From: Niallia taxi
Lineage (GTDB): Bacteria > Bacillota > Bacilli > Bacillales > Cytobacillaceae
DNA length: 64,000 nt
NCBI RefSeq assembly: GCF_004005475.1
Contig: NZ_RZTZ01000007.1
Span: 124,001 to 188,000, forward strand
Reading direction: 5' to 3'
Part shown: one piece after another, positions 16,522 to 23,823 of the stretch
How positions within the stretch are numbered: position 1 is the stretch's first letter
Layout: the number at the start of each line of letters is the position of its first letter
Made by a program: the position numbers and the translations under genes
Notes under the pieces: generated by a model
Databases searched by the model: none
Seen by the model: only the letters and a program-made list of their open reading frames with translations
Told to the model about the DNA's origin: nothing

Positions 16522-18271
16522 TTTCCAGTTCCTCCTTTGACAATTGTGAATACGCAATTTCTTGGTAAACATCACATGTGTGCATTAATTCTGCATGTGT
16601 GCCTATTCCGACTATTTTACCTTCATCTAATACTAGGATGCGGTCAGCGTCTTTAATCGTACCTATTCTTTGAGCAACAATAATAGAGGTTGCATCCTTT
16701 ATTTCTTGCTTTAATTTGGAGCGCAGAACACGGTCTGTTTTATAATCTAAGGCAGAGAAGGAATCATCAAATAAATATATTTCAGGCAATTTATAGATGG
16801 CACGTGCAATGGATAATCTTTGCTTCTGTCCACCTGAAAGATTTGTTCCTCCTTGAGATATAATGGACTCGTATTGCTGATCCATATTTTCAATAAAGTC
16901 TTTTCCTTGCGCAATTTCTACTGCTCTTTTAATATTGTTTTCTTCTGCTGATTTTTTGTCGGCTTCACCAAAAGCAATATTGGAAGAAACGGACCCGCTG
17001 AACATAACTGCTTTTTGGGAGACGTAACCAAGCTTGTCTCTGAGTGATTCTAGCTTATAATCTTTAACATCAAGACCATCCACTATAATTTCTCCTTCTG
17101 TTGCTTCCATAAAACGAGGGATTAGATTTACTAGCGTGCTTTTTCCGCTGCCCGTAGAACCAATAATGGCCAGCGTTTCTCCCTTAGATGCTTTAAAGCT
17201 TATATCTTGCAAAACATATTCTGTCGCGCCAGGATATTTAAAGCTGACATTTCGAAATTCGATTTCAGCTTCTGATATGCCTTCTGTTGCACTTCCATCC
17301 TTTATGCTTACTTCCGTATCGAGGACCTCGTTAATTCGTTTTGCAGACACAGCTGCACGAGGGAGCAAGACAAAGGTGATGGAAACCATCATAAAGGCCA
17401 TAATTACCTGCATCGCATATGATGAAAATACAACCATATCAGAGAATATAGTCAGCTTACTTGTTATCGGTGCATTATTTATTAAAACAGCACCAATCCA
17501 ATAGATAGCAAGACTGATTCCAGACATTATCAAAGAAATAGTCGGCATTAAGATCGCCATTGTTCTCGTTGTAAATAGATTTGTTTCTGTCAGTTCGGTG
17601 TTTGCTTTTTCAAATTTATTCTGGTGGAACTTAGTAGAATTGTAGGCATGAACTACACGAATTCCTGTTAAATTTTCTCTTGTAACCATATTAAGATTAT
17701 CTGTTAATGTTTGGATCACTTTAAATTTAGGCAATGCCACTAAAACGATGATAGCAATTAATACTAACAGCACGAAAACAGCGACTCCTGTTGCAGCTGT
17801 CCACTGCCAGCTTTTCCCCATGATTTTTAAAACAGCCCAAACTGCCAGTATAGGTGCTTTCAAAACAACCTGCAAACCAAGAATAATAAGCATTTGAACC
17901 TGCATAATATCATTGGTAGAACGAGTAATTAAACTGGCTGTCGAAAAACCAGTGAGTTCCTCCATTGAAAACGAAAGGGTTTTGTCAAACACCTTTCCTC
18001 TTAAACGGTTTGAGAATTTCGCCGCTACTTTTGCAGCAAAATAGACAGTGATAATAGATGCTACCATACTTCCAACCGCACATAATAGCATAAAACCACC
18101 TTGGGAAAGAACATCACTAATTTCACTGCCTTCTGTTTGAACAAGCTTAGTAATTTCCGCCATATAATCAGGAAGCTTCAAATCAAGCCATACTTGTATA
18201 ACAATAAATACCAATGCACAAAAAACTAACAGCCAATCCTTCCTTTGAAAATGGCTAAATATTTTTAACAT
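16514..18271 (-). CDS. ABC exporter half-transporter, first subunit (multidrug type)
   Basis: About 585-aa half-transporter with six membrane segments and an ATPase: Walker A GSTGSGKST, signature LSGGQKQR, Walker B IYLFDDSFSALD. The residue after Walker B is Asp instead of the catalytic Glu, which marks the degenerate site typical of heterodimeric exporters such as BmrCD or YheHI. The start at 18271 follows AAAGGAGG; seven extra upstream codons are unlikely. It is first in a two-gene operon behind a MarR-type promoter/operator. Confidence 0.93.
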   Translation of the reverse strand: MLKIFSHFQRKDWLLVFCALVFIVIQVWLDLKLPDYMAEITKLVQTEGSEISDVLSQGGFMLLCAVGSMVASIITVYFAAKVAAKFSNRLRGKVFDKTLSFSMEELTGFSTASLITRSTNDIMQVQMLIILGLQVVLKAPILAVWAVLKIMGKSWQWTAATGVAVFVLLVLIAIIVLVALPKFKVIQTLTDNLNMVTRENLTGIRVVHAYNSTKFHQNKFEKANTELTETNLFTTRTMAILMPTISLIMSGISLAIYWIGAVLINNAPITSKLTIFSDMVVFSSYAMQVIMAFMMVSITFVLLPRAAVSAKRINEVLDTEVSIKDGSATEGISEAEIEFRNVSFKYPGATEYVLQDISFKASKGETLAIIGSTGSGKSTLVNLIPRFMEATEGEIIVDGLDVKDYKLESLRDKLGYVSQKAVMFSGSVSSNIAFGEADKKSAEENNIKRAVEIAQGKDFIENMDQQYESIISQGGTNLSGGQKQRLSIARAIYKLPEIYLFDDSFSALDYKTDRVLRSKLKQEIKDATSIIVAQRIGTIKDADRILVLDEGKIVGIGTHAELMHTCDVYQEIAYSQLSKEELEIG

Positions 18272-18418
18272 CGAATGTCCTCCTTTTTGCATGACCCGCT
18301 TTTTAAGGTCCGTATAATTTCAAGTAAAAAATTATCTTATAACACATAATTATCCCCGTACGTCTCTATTGTTAGAGAGAGACATTAGTTTACAATTCAC
18401 AAACTACATCGTACAGGA

Positions 18419-18464
18419 TATATCGTATAACATGCATCTTATACGATATATTTTACCTTGTCAA
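18419..18464 (-). promoter_or_regulatory. Promoter and MarR operator of the ABC exporter operon
   Basis: On the minus strand TTGACA (complement of 18459-18464), 17 bp, and TAAGAT (complement of 18436-18441) form a consensus promoter. A perfect inverted repeat, TATATCGTATAA (18419-18430) and TTATACGATATA (18439-18450), spans the -10 region and spacer. The marR promoter has the same arrangement with a related sequence, so MarR repression of both is likely. Confidence 0.82.
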
Positions 18465-18497
18465 TTTTTAATAAATGGTTTTTTTCTGCTTCAAAAA

Positions 18498-18527
18498 TAA
18501 AAAACGGAACCGCTTTAGTTTCCGTTT
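18498..18527 (-). terminator. Terminator of the marR gene
   Basis: AAACGGAA (18502-18509) pairs with TTCCGTTT (18520-18527), with a T-rich minus-strand tail. It separates marR from the exporter operon, which starts from its own promoter just downstream. Confidence 0.7.
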
Positions 18528-18648
18528 CTAAATCTATATATATTCAGCTTAGTAATCTCTCAGTTACTTATTCCTCGTAAAATTAATCAATAAAAGTATC
18601 ATAAATAACATAACAATAGTTTATTTAGATACAAAGACGTTGATCATT

Positions 18649-19152
18649 TTATTGATTATTATCTTTATCAGGAAAAAGCATTACATCAAAGGATTCATTG
18701 TAATTTATACCTTCTGTTGTCATTTTATCTTTTACTGCGCCTACGAGAAGCTGCATGCCCTTCATAACGATTTCTTGCTCTTCTGCATGTAACTGATCTA
18801 GTGCACCAGTTATCATTTTATTTAAGTAAGTGTAATCTTTTTTGTTTATGCCTTCTTCTGCAGCCTTTGTTAATGTAATAACAACCGAGCGCTTGTCTTT
18901 AGGATTAGGACTTTTCTCGAGTATGCCTTTTCCTACAAGTCTATCTACAATATCTGAAACAGTACTTTGCGTCATTTTCAAATTATATGTTAATAATTTA
19001 ATGTTTGTAATTTTATTTGTCACTACTTCAGCAATAACCCTAATTTGCGGGACTGTAAGGCCATATCCCTCAGCTTCTGTCTGCATACTTTTTGCTATAA
19101 ATCGTTGTAAAAAATCTATCGATTCGCGAAGATAATCAGCTCTTTCTAACAT
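18649..19152 (-). CDS. MarR family transcriptional regulator
   Basis: About 167-aa winged-helix repressor. The core has TNIKLLTYNLKMTQSTVSDIVDRL (recognition helix) and the wing KSPNPKDKRSVVITLT. Four Met codons lie near the N-terminus; AGAGGA nine bases upstream favours 19152, with 19176 also open. It is encoded directly upstream of the ABC exporter pair, and both promoters share an ATCGT-containing operator. A role as drug-responsive repressor of itself and the exporter is inferred. Confidence 0.9.
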   Translation of the reverse strand: MLERADYLRESIDFLQRFIAKSMQTEAEGYGLTVPQIRVIAEVVTNKITNIKLLTYNLKMTQSTVSDIVDRLVGKGILEKSPNPKDKRSVVITLTKAAEEGINKKDYTYLNKMITGALDQLHAEEQEIVMKGMQLLVGAVKDKMTTEGINYNESFDVMLFPDKDNNQ

Positions 19153-19184
19153 TTTTTCCATTCCTCTCATTAACATCGGTTACG

Positions 19185-19245
19185 ATACATCGCATTAGAT
19201 ATATTAATTAAAAAACATCTTACACGATGTATTTGTTCATGTCAA
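19185..19245 (-). promoter_or_regulatory. Promoter and operator of marR
   Basis: TTGACA (complement of 19240-19245), 17 bp, TAAGAT (complement of 19217-19222). ATACATCG (19185-19192) and CGATGTAT (19225-19232) are inverted half-sites related to those of the exporter operator. The -10 region reads ATCGTGTAAGATG here and ATCGTATAAGATG at the exporter promoter. Confidence 0.75.
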
Positions 19246-19407
19246 TTGACTGCCAATAGTGGAAACCGTGAGAATGTTTAGGAAGAACATATATATCTTT
19301 CCTCTAATTGTATCAAACTGCTAAAAAAAGCTGTGGATGATTTTATAGCTAACTTAAGTGTAAGGAAAGGAAATTCTTGTAGTAAATATAGAAATTTACA
19401 TAATAAA

Positions 19408-19449
19408 GAGCCTTTCCCAATCAAATAGATCTAGATTGGACGCAAGGCT
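19408..19449 (-). terminator. Terminator of the 113-aa membrane protein gene
   Basis: AGCCTTTCCCAATC (19409-19422) pairs imperfectly with the segment 19434-19449, whose ends are GATTGG and AAGGCT. The minus strand continues with CTTTATT. Confidence 0.6.
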
Positions 19450-19465
19450 TATACATCAGATAAAA

Positions 19466-19807
19466 CTAAGAGACTCTTTTAATAGTAGAAATACTAAATC
19501 TCCATGCTTTATTTATTAATTTAAACGTCCAATAAAAAAAGAAAAAGTTAAAAGCTAAGCCAAATGATCCCAAAGAAAACAACCAATCACCTTTGTAATA
19601 AAAAGCATCAGCAGGATATCCAAAGATATAGTTGTTATTATCAACTCTATATCCAATACCAGGAATTATAGCAATGATAATAGTTGCTATACTACTTAAT
19701 ATAGTTATCTTTACCTTTAGTTTATTCATTTTTTTGATGTTCAATAAAACTATTATTAAAATCACATTGAAAAATAGTTCCATAAGCAGACTTAACAATT
19801 CATCCAA
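19466..19807 (-). CDS. Small membrane protein of unknown function
   Basis: 113-aa protein with three likely membrane segments (about residues 5-23, 32-50 and 76-98). The last is very rich in Phe and Trp. Translation starts at TTG, eight bases after AAGGAG. No family recognised; it lies alone between the MarR/ABC and TetR/SMR modules. Confidence 0.65.
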   Translation of the reverse strand: MDELLSLLMELFFNVILIIVLLNIKKMNKLKVKITILSSIATIIIAIIPGIGYRVDNNNYIFGYPADAFYYKGDWLFSLGSFGLAFNFFFFYWTFKLINKAWRFSISTIKRVS

Positions 19808-19997
19808 CTAAAACACTCCTTATTTGTTAAAAACTATTTCACGTCATTATAACAAACATTTCCAAAATTAACATAATTAATCTGACCATTATTTAACTTT
19901 GCTTCCCCATAGGCATGGGCGTAACTTTGCATACTTTTACCCACATTCCTGCCAATTTGTTATAAACATAGTTAGGTTAACACACTATAAATGATGA

Positions 19998-20043
19998 TTG
20001 ACATGTTCTGATTTCTCACATATACTAACTTACGAACGTTCGT
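19998..20043 (+). promoter_or_regulatory. Promoter and operator of the TetR gene
   Basis: TTGACA (19998-20003), exactly 17 bp, TATACT (20021-20026). A perfect palindrome ACGAACGTTCGT (20032-20043) covers the expected transcription start. A related palindrome lies before the SMR genes at 20708, so the regulator probably represses both. Confidence 0.85.
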
Positions 20044-20057
20044 CAGGGAGGTTTATC

Positions 20058-20627
20058 ATGAAAGCAACCGAAATTAAAAAAAGTGCTTTAGCACAGTTTG
20101 TTAACAAAGGGTATGAAGCAACATCTTTAGACGATATTGTGGCTGGAATAGGTATTAAAAAGCAATCTGTTTATTCACATTTCAAGCATAAGGAAGATAT
20201 CTTTCTTCAAGTAATGAAGGATGTCGTGGATGAAGAAATATCTTTTTTGAAAAACTTTTTTCAAGAGCGTAAGCAGGCTGAACTTGAAGAGGTTTTATTT
20301 CAACTGTTAGTAAAGTATAAAGAAAGGTATTTGCATCAAGAAGACAAAAACATTCAATTTTTGCTGCGGATGGCATTCATCCCGCCGTTTCATTTGCGTG
20401 ATTTTGTCATAGACCAATTTAACTTTTATAACCATCATTTAGAACAGCATTTGCTCGAGGTATTTATAAAAGCAACAAATATCCATGTAACTGCCGAAGA
20501 AGGCACTGTTTCATTCTTGAATTTTCTCGATGGAATACTTGTGGAATTAATTTATGCAAATAATGTTGAGAATAGGCTGAACATCTCTTGGAAGATATAC
20601 TGGAGAGGAATTTCAAATGTTATATAA
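20058..20627 (+). CDS. TetR/AcrR family regulator of the SMR pair
   Basis: 189-aa repressor. The helix-turn-helix spans about residues 5-50 (ATSLDDIVAGIGIKKQSVYSHF), followed by a C-terminal domain of the QacR/YvdT-like kind. GGGAGG at 20045-20050 sets the start at 20058. An open frame extends upstream to 19998, but it begins inside the promoter and can be excluded. The same TTACGAAC/GTTCGTAA-type site occurs before this gene and before the SMR genes, so self-repression and control of the exporters is likely. Confidence 0.92.
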   Translation: MKATEIKKSALAQFVNKGYEATSLDDIVAGIGIKKQSVYSHFKHKEDIFLQVMKDVVDEEISFLKNFFQERKQAELEEVLFQLLVKYKERYLHQEDKNIQFLLRMAFIPPFHLRDFVIDQFNFYNHHLEQHLLEVFIKATNIHVTAEEGTVSFLNFLDGILVELIYANNVENRLNISWKIYWRGISNVI

Positions 20628-20707
20628 ATGATCTGCCTATACATAATAGAGTTAACTTGTAATGTGTAGGCATAGCAATGACAATATTACTGTCATTGCT
20701 AACTAAA

Positions 20708-20727
20708 CCTTACGAACATTCGTAAGG
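20708..20727 (+). promoter_or_regulatory. TetR operator before the SMR genes
   Basis: CCTTACGAA and TTCGTAAGG form perfect 9-bp arms around CA, 26 bp before the first SMR start. The core matches the palindrome at 20032. A separate hairpin, AGCAATGACA/TGTCATTGCT (20674-20700), has no T-run; its role is unclear. Confidence 0.82.
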
Positions 20728-20753
20728 TAAATATTTAAGAGAAGGTGATTATA

Positions 20754-21104
20754 TTGAATCGAAATTGGCTGTTCGTCCTGATAGCAGGAGTCTTAGAAAT
20801 ATTTTGGGTATCTGGTCTTAAGCACGCAGATAACTCCCTTGAATGGATAGTAACCATAGCAGCAATTGCTACTAGCTTTTGTTTGTTAACATATGCCTCA
20901 AAAAGTTTACCTGTAGGTACGTTATATGCAGTCTTTACGGGAATTGGTACAGCAGGTACTGTTTTAGCCGAAATGGTAGTTTTTGGAGAACCCTTTAATA
21001 TGTACAAAATTATCTTTATTGCAACACTTCTCAGCGGAGTCGTTGGCTTGAAAATATTAAGTAGTTCAAAAGAAACAACAGAAATGGAAGTAAAAGGAGG
21101 CTGA
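20754..21104 (+). CDS. ykkC: SMR family efflux protein, YkkC-like subunit
   Basis: About 116-aa four-helix small multidrug resistance protein. The conserved membrane Glu lies in VLEIFWVSGLKHAD, and LPVGTLYAVFTGIGTAGTV is the SMR signature. It is closest in appearance to YkkC. Translation probably starts at TTG (20754), five bases after AGAAGGTGA; GTG 20745 lies within the ribosome site. Its stop is followed three bases later by a second SMR gene, so the two form a paired, likely heterodimeric exporter. YkkCD-type substrates include guanidinium and cationic drugs. No guanidine riboswitch is present here; control is by TetR. Confidence 0.9.
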   Translation: MNRNWLFVLIAGVLEIFWVSGLKHADNSLEWIVTIAAIATSFCLLTYASKSLPVGTLYAVFTGIGTAGTVLAEMVVFGEPFNMYKIIFIATLLSGVVGLKILSSSKETTEMEVKGG

Positions 21105-21107
21105 AAA

Positions 21108-21419
21108 ATGACTTGGTTAGCATTAATAGCAGCAGGTGGTTTTGAGGTTGTTGGTGTTTTAAATGTAAAAAGACTTGGTGAAAAACAAAAAAATGCACTT
21201 TATTACATGATCTTTTGTTTTGGTTTGAGTTTTCTCTTGTTATCATACGCTATGACAGAAATTCCAATGGGGATGGCTTATGCCATTTGGACTGGAATTG
21301 GAACAATCGGTTCTGCACTATTAGGAATGCTTTTATTTAGCGAACCAAAGGATTGGAAAAGATTAGTATGTATCGGTGTTATATTGTTTTCTGCGGTAGG
21401 GTTGAAGCTTGTTGCTTAA
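21108..21419 (+). CDS. ykkD: SMR family efflux protein, YkkD-like subunit
   Basis: 103-aa SMR protein with four helices: the essential Glu in AAGGFEVVGVLNVKRLG and the signature IPMGMAYAVWTGIGTIGSA (here YAIWTG). AAAGGAGG overlaps the end of the preceding gene, consistent with coupled expression. It acts in the cytoplasmic membrane as partner of the first SMR protein. Assignment to YkkD rather than EbrA or YvdR rests on overall resemblance only. Confidence 0.88.
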   Translation: MTWLALIAAGGFEVVGVLNVKRLGEKQKNALYYMIFCFGLSFLLLSYAMTEIPMGMAYAIWTGIGTIGSALLGMLLFSEPKDWKRLVCIGVILFSAVGLKLVA

Positions 21420-21460
21420 CTACTATCAAGCTACAAATTTTTATAAGCCAGCTGTGTCAT

Positions 21461-21751
21461 AAAAAGAGACTGGGACATAAGTATGTGAACCAGCGTAAAG
21501 ACCGAACTACTTAATCAACTATTGATTAAATAGTTCAGTTTTTTGTTTTTAGTTTAAATACAAAAAATTGGAAATTTTAGTGGAGTGGAGCGGAGGCCCA
21601 TCTTCCTCCCCGCGGAAAGCGAGTGGGTGCAGCGCAATGAAACGAACTAACTTTAACTCAACATTCTATTTAGACCCAACCTTCATTTTTCAAATTGAGT
21701 TGTAATTCTATTATTCGTGTTTAGAAAGCTTATCTTTTGTTTTGTCCCAGC
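21461..21751. repeat. Copy B of a ~290-bp dispersed repeat with terminal inverted repeats
   Basis: The element begins with AGACTGGGACATAAG and ends with TTTTGTCCCAGC, giving CTGGGACA/TGTCCCAG termini. Its reverse complement matches 41843-42135 almost base for base over the outer parts. The GC-rich core (CCTCCCCGCGGAAAGCG) is more variable. It fills the gap 21420-21763 and has no coding capacity. It resembles a MITE or an RNA-structured intergenic repeat. Confidence 0.85.
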
Positions 21752-21763
21752 GTTTTTTGGCTA

Positions 21764-22711
21764 TTATTTAAAATTCTCCGTAAAGAATGATTCCAACTTA
21801 TCAAAAGGAATTACATCTGTTTTATCGTACAAATCAACATGTCCTGCATTTGGAATGACGTAAAGTTCTTTTGGCTCTGCTGCCATCTCAAAAGCATCTT
21901 CACTGAAGTATCGTGAATGTGCATGTTCGCCAATGATAAATAACAGCGGACGTGGTGAAATGGATTTAATATGTGTTAGCAGAGGAAGGTTCATAAATGA
22001 CATACTGCTTGTTATCGTAAATTGAGTAATCGAATTTGGATGGTAACCACGCGGTGTTGAATAGAACTCACCAAACTCACGGCCAATAGGGTCAGTATTT
22101 TCGTCAAATCCGATTGGTGCTCCACGCTGAGCAAGCGCTGGCTGTGCTGCCTCAAAATCTTCATAACGTTGCTCTGCAACTGAATCGAGGATATTGTTTC
22201 TTTCTTCTTCTGTAAATGAGTCTTTCCAACCGTTAGCCGCAACGCGAGAAATATCATACATACTTACAGTTGCAACAGCCTTAATTCGTCTGTCCACCTG
22301 TGCAGCACTTATTCCAAACCCACCGCTACCACAAATTCCAATTACGCCAATTTTATGTCTATCTATGAATGAACGAGTACCGAGATAATCAACAGCTGCA
22401 CTGAAATCTTCAACAAATAAATCAGGTGAAGAAATATGTCGTGGCTCTCCACCACTGTATCCGTTATAGGAAGGGTCAAATGTAAGTGCTACAAACCCTC
22501 GCTCTGCCATGCTTTGAGCATAAATACCAGGACCCTGCTCTTTTACACCACCATATGGCGCCCCTATAATAAGACCTGCATATTTTTTTGTCTCATCAAA
22601 ATTAGTTGGAATGTAAAGATCTGCTGAAATGTTAATGCCGAACCTGTTTTTGTATAAAACAGACTTTCTTGTAACATTACTGCTTAACTCAAAAATATAG
22701 TTATCTGACAT
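21764..22711 (-). CDS. Alpha/beta hydrolase (YcjY/dienelactone hydrolase-like)
   Basis: 315-aa cytoplasmic alpha/beta hydrolase of the COG1073 kind. The nucleophile region reads GICGSGGFG; the Cys sits where dienelactone hydrolases (GxCxGG) have theirs, so either Cys or the following Ser may be the nucleophile. FIIGEHAHSR and NAGHVDLYD supply candidate acid and catalytic His. Start ATG with GGAGGAG upstream. It lies 33 bp downstream of an HPr-like gene and is probably co-transcribed from the MerR-type promoter at 23119-23149. Substrate unknown. Confidence 0.87.
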   Translation of the reverse strand: MSDNYIFELSSNVTRKSVLYKNRFGINISADLYIPTNFDETKKYAGLIIGAPYGGVKEQGPGIYAQSMAERGFVALTFDPSYNGYSGGEPRHISSPDLFVEDFSAAVDYLGTRSFIDRHKIGVIGICGSGGFGISAAQVDRRIKAVATVSMYDISRVAANGWKDSFTEEERNNILDSVAEQRYEDFEAAQPALAQRGAPIGFDENTDPIGREFGEFYSTPRGYHPNSITQFTITSSMSFMNLPLLTHIKSISPRPLLFIIGEHAHSRYFSEDAFEMAAEPKELYVIPNAGHVDLYDKTDVIPFDKLESFFTENFK

Positions 22712-22744
22712 TTTGTCTTTCTCCTCCTTCTTCTTCTGCTATTT

Positions 22745-23002
22745 TTATTTATTTAACAGGAAATCTTTTAATGTATGAATGGCAGCCTGTTCATCTGTCC
22801 CACTTACTAGCAAGGTTATATCATCACCTTTATTTACATTTAAATCCATTACCTTCATAATCTCTTTCCCATTAGAGGATTTACCATTTTTAGTTAGGAT
22901 TACATCACTGCTAAACGTACGAGCTTTAGCAACAAATATGGTCGTATTTCTTGCTTGAAGTCCACGGTGCAGCCTAACTTTTTCCTTTGCTACAAACACC
23001 AT
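22745..23002 (-). CDS. HPr/Crh-like protein with Gln15 and Glu46
   Basis: About 85-aa HPr-fold protein. The active-site loop reads RGLQARNTTIF, where HPr has GIHARPAT: the EI-phosphorylated His15 is Gln, as in Crh. The regulatory site reads GKEIMKVMDL, where HPr has KSIMGVMSL: Ser46 is Glu, which could mimic HPr(Ser-P). Numbering uses a GTG start at 22996; ATG 23002, behind AGGAAGG, adds residues at the N-terminus. It cannot act as a PTS phosphocarrier. It is first gene of a MerR-controlled pair with a hydrolase. Role as a CcpA partner or PTS modulator is speculative. Confidence 0.88.
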   Translation of the reverse strand: MVFVAKEKVRLHRGLQARNTTIFVAKARTFSSDVILTKNGKSSNGKEIMKVMDLNVNKGDDITLLVSGTDEQAAIHTLKDFLLNK

Positions 23003-23118
23003 ATTCACCTTCCTAATGTTAAACTTGTTAATTCTTCAGGATGATACTTGGCTGAATACTTTTCCATGGTACGAGTGAGAAATCTTCCGTTTTCAACTTT
23101 TATTCTCTTGCAAAAGCA

Positions 23119-23149
23119 ATCTTAACCCTTATAGTTAACTCTAAGTCAA
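23119..23149 (-). promoter_or_regulatory. MerR-type promoter with 19-bp spacer
   Basis: On the minus strand TTGACT (complement of 23144-23149) and TAAGAT (complement of 23119-23124) are separated by 19 bp. An 18-bp near-palindrome, CTTAGAGTTAACTATAAG (23128-23145), fills the spacer. This is the hallmark of MerR-activated promoters. It points to the HPr-like and hydrolase genes. Confidence 0.82.
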
Positions 23150-23222
23150 GCGATTAATTAATATTTATTTTAGGCAGGAAACCACCATGATCCGTTTTAT
23201 TTAAAACTAGTTATTTATGATT

Positions 23223-23275
23223 TTGACATACGCCGAAACCCGTGATACTATTTTCGCATATGTTAGAGTTAACTC
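23223..23275 (+). promoter_or_regulatory. Promoter and operator of the merR gene
   Basis: TTGACA (23223-23228), 17 bp, TACTAT (23246-23251), then a perfect palindrome GAGTTAACTC (23266-23275) just past the expected start. Its core equals that in the divergent MerR-type promoter, so the regulator probably also represses itself. Confidence 0.78.
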
Positions 23276-23310
23276 GAAATTTATCTTTTAGGAGAATTGG
23301 AGAGGAAAAG

Positions 23311-23721
23311 ATGAGTACTTATTCTATTAGTGAAGTGGCAAAGGAATTGAACCTAACAACTTATACATTACGGTATTACGACAAGGAAGGGCTTTTGCCA
23401 TTTGTGGAACGGACACCTAACGGAACACGACTTTTTAAAGAATCTGATATTGGTGCTCTAAGAATTATTGAATGCCTTAAATCCACTGGAATGCCTATTA
23501 AAGAGATTAAAAGCTTCATTGATTGGTGTCAGGATGGAGATTCCACCTTGCAGCAAAGATTCGATATGTTTTTAGAACGAAAGGCGGCTGTAGAAGCACA
23601 GCTGGCAGAATTGAACAAGACAATGGAAATCATTAATCATAAATGTGATTATTATAAAACTGCTTTAGATGCAGGAACGGAAGATATTCATAAAGACGAT
23701 AAAATTGGTAGCCTAAATTAA
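23311..23721 (+). CDS. MerR family transcriptional regulator
   Basis: 136-aa regulator: N-terminal winged helix (YSISEVAKELNLTTYTLRYYDKEGL and RTPNGTRLF), then a long dimerisation coiled coil to about residue 110. It lacks the Cys cluster of metal-sensing MerR proteins and resembles the AdhR/YraB group of electrophile-responsive regulators. GAGAGGA sets the start at 23311; the frame is open upstream to 23242 but includes promoter sequence. It is divergent to the HPr-like/hydrolase pair, whose promoter has the MerR 19-bp spacer. Confidence 0.92.
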   Translation: MSTYSISEVAKELNLTTYTLRYYDKEGLLPFVERTPNGTRLFKESDIGALRIIECLKSTGMPIKEIKSFIDWCQDGDSTLQQRFDMFLERKAAVEAQLAELNKTMEIINHKCDYYKTALDAGTEDIHKDDKIGSLN

Positions 23722-23722
23722 C

Positions 23723-23775
23723 ATAAAGCCGCCTATCCATCTAAAATTTTGTTCTGGATAGGCGGCTTTATATTT
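23723..23775. terminator. Bidirectional terminator between merR and the ECF locus
   Basis: A perfect 17-bp stem (23723-23739 with 23755-23771) is followed by TATTTTT on the plus strand. It separates the convergent MerR gene and the anti-sigma/SpoIIP gene. Confidence 0.85.
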
Positions 23776-23823
23776 TTCTCCTGTTTATGAACCTTAAATT
23801 CCGTATAAATATTCACTCAAAAT

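Noticed and set aside
20674-20700. AGCAATGACA/TGTCATTGCT hairpin considered as a guanidine riboswitch or terminator
   Set aside because: No conserved guanidine-I core bases and no T-run follow it; the TetR palindrome explains control better.
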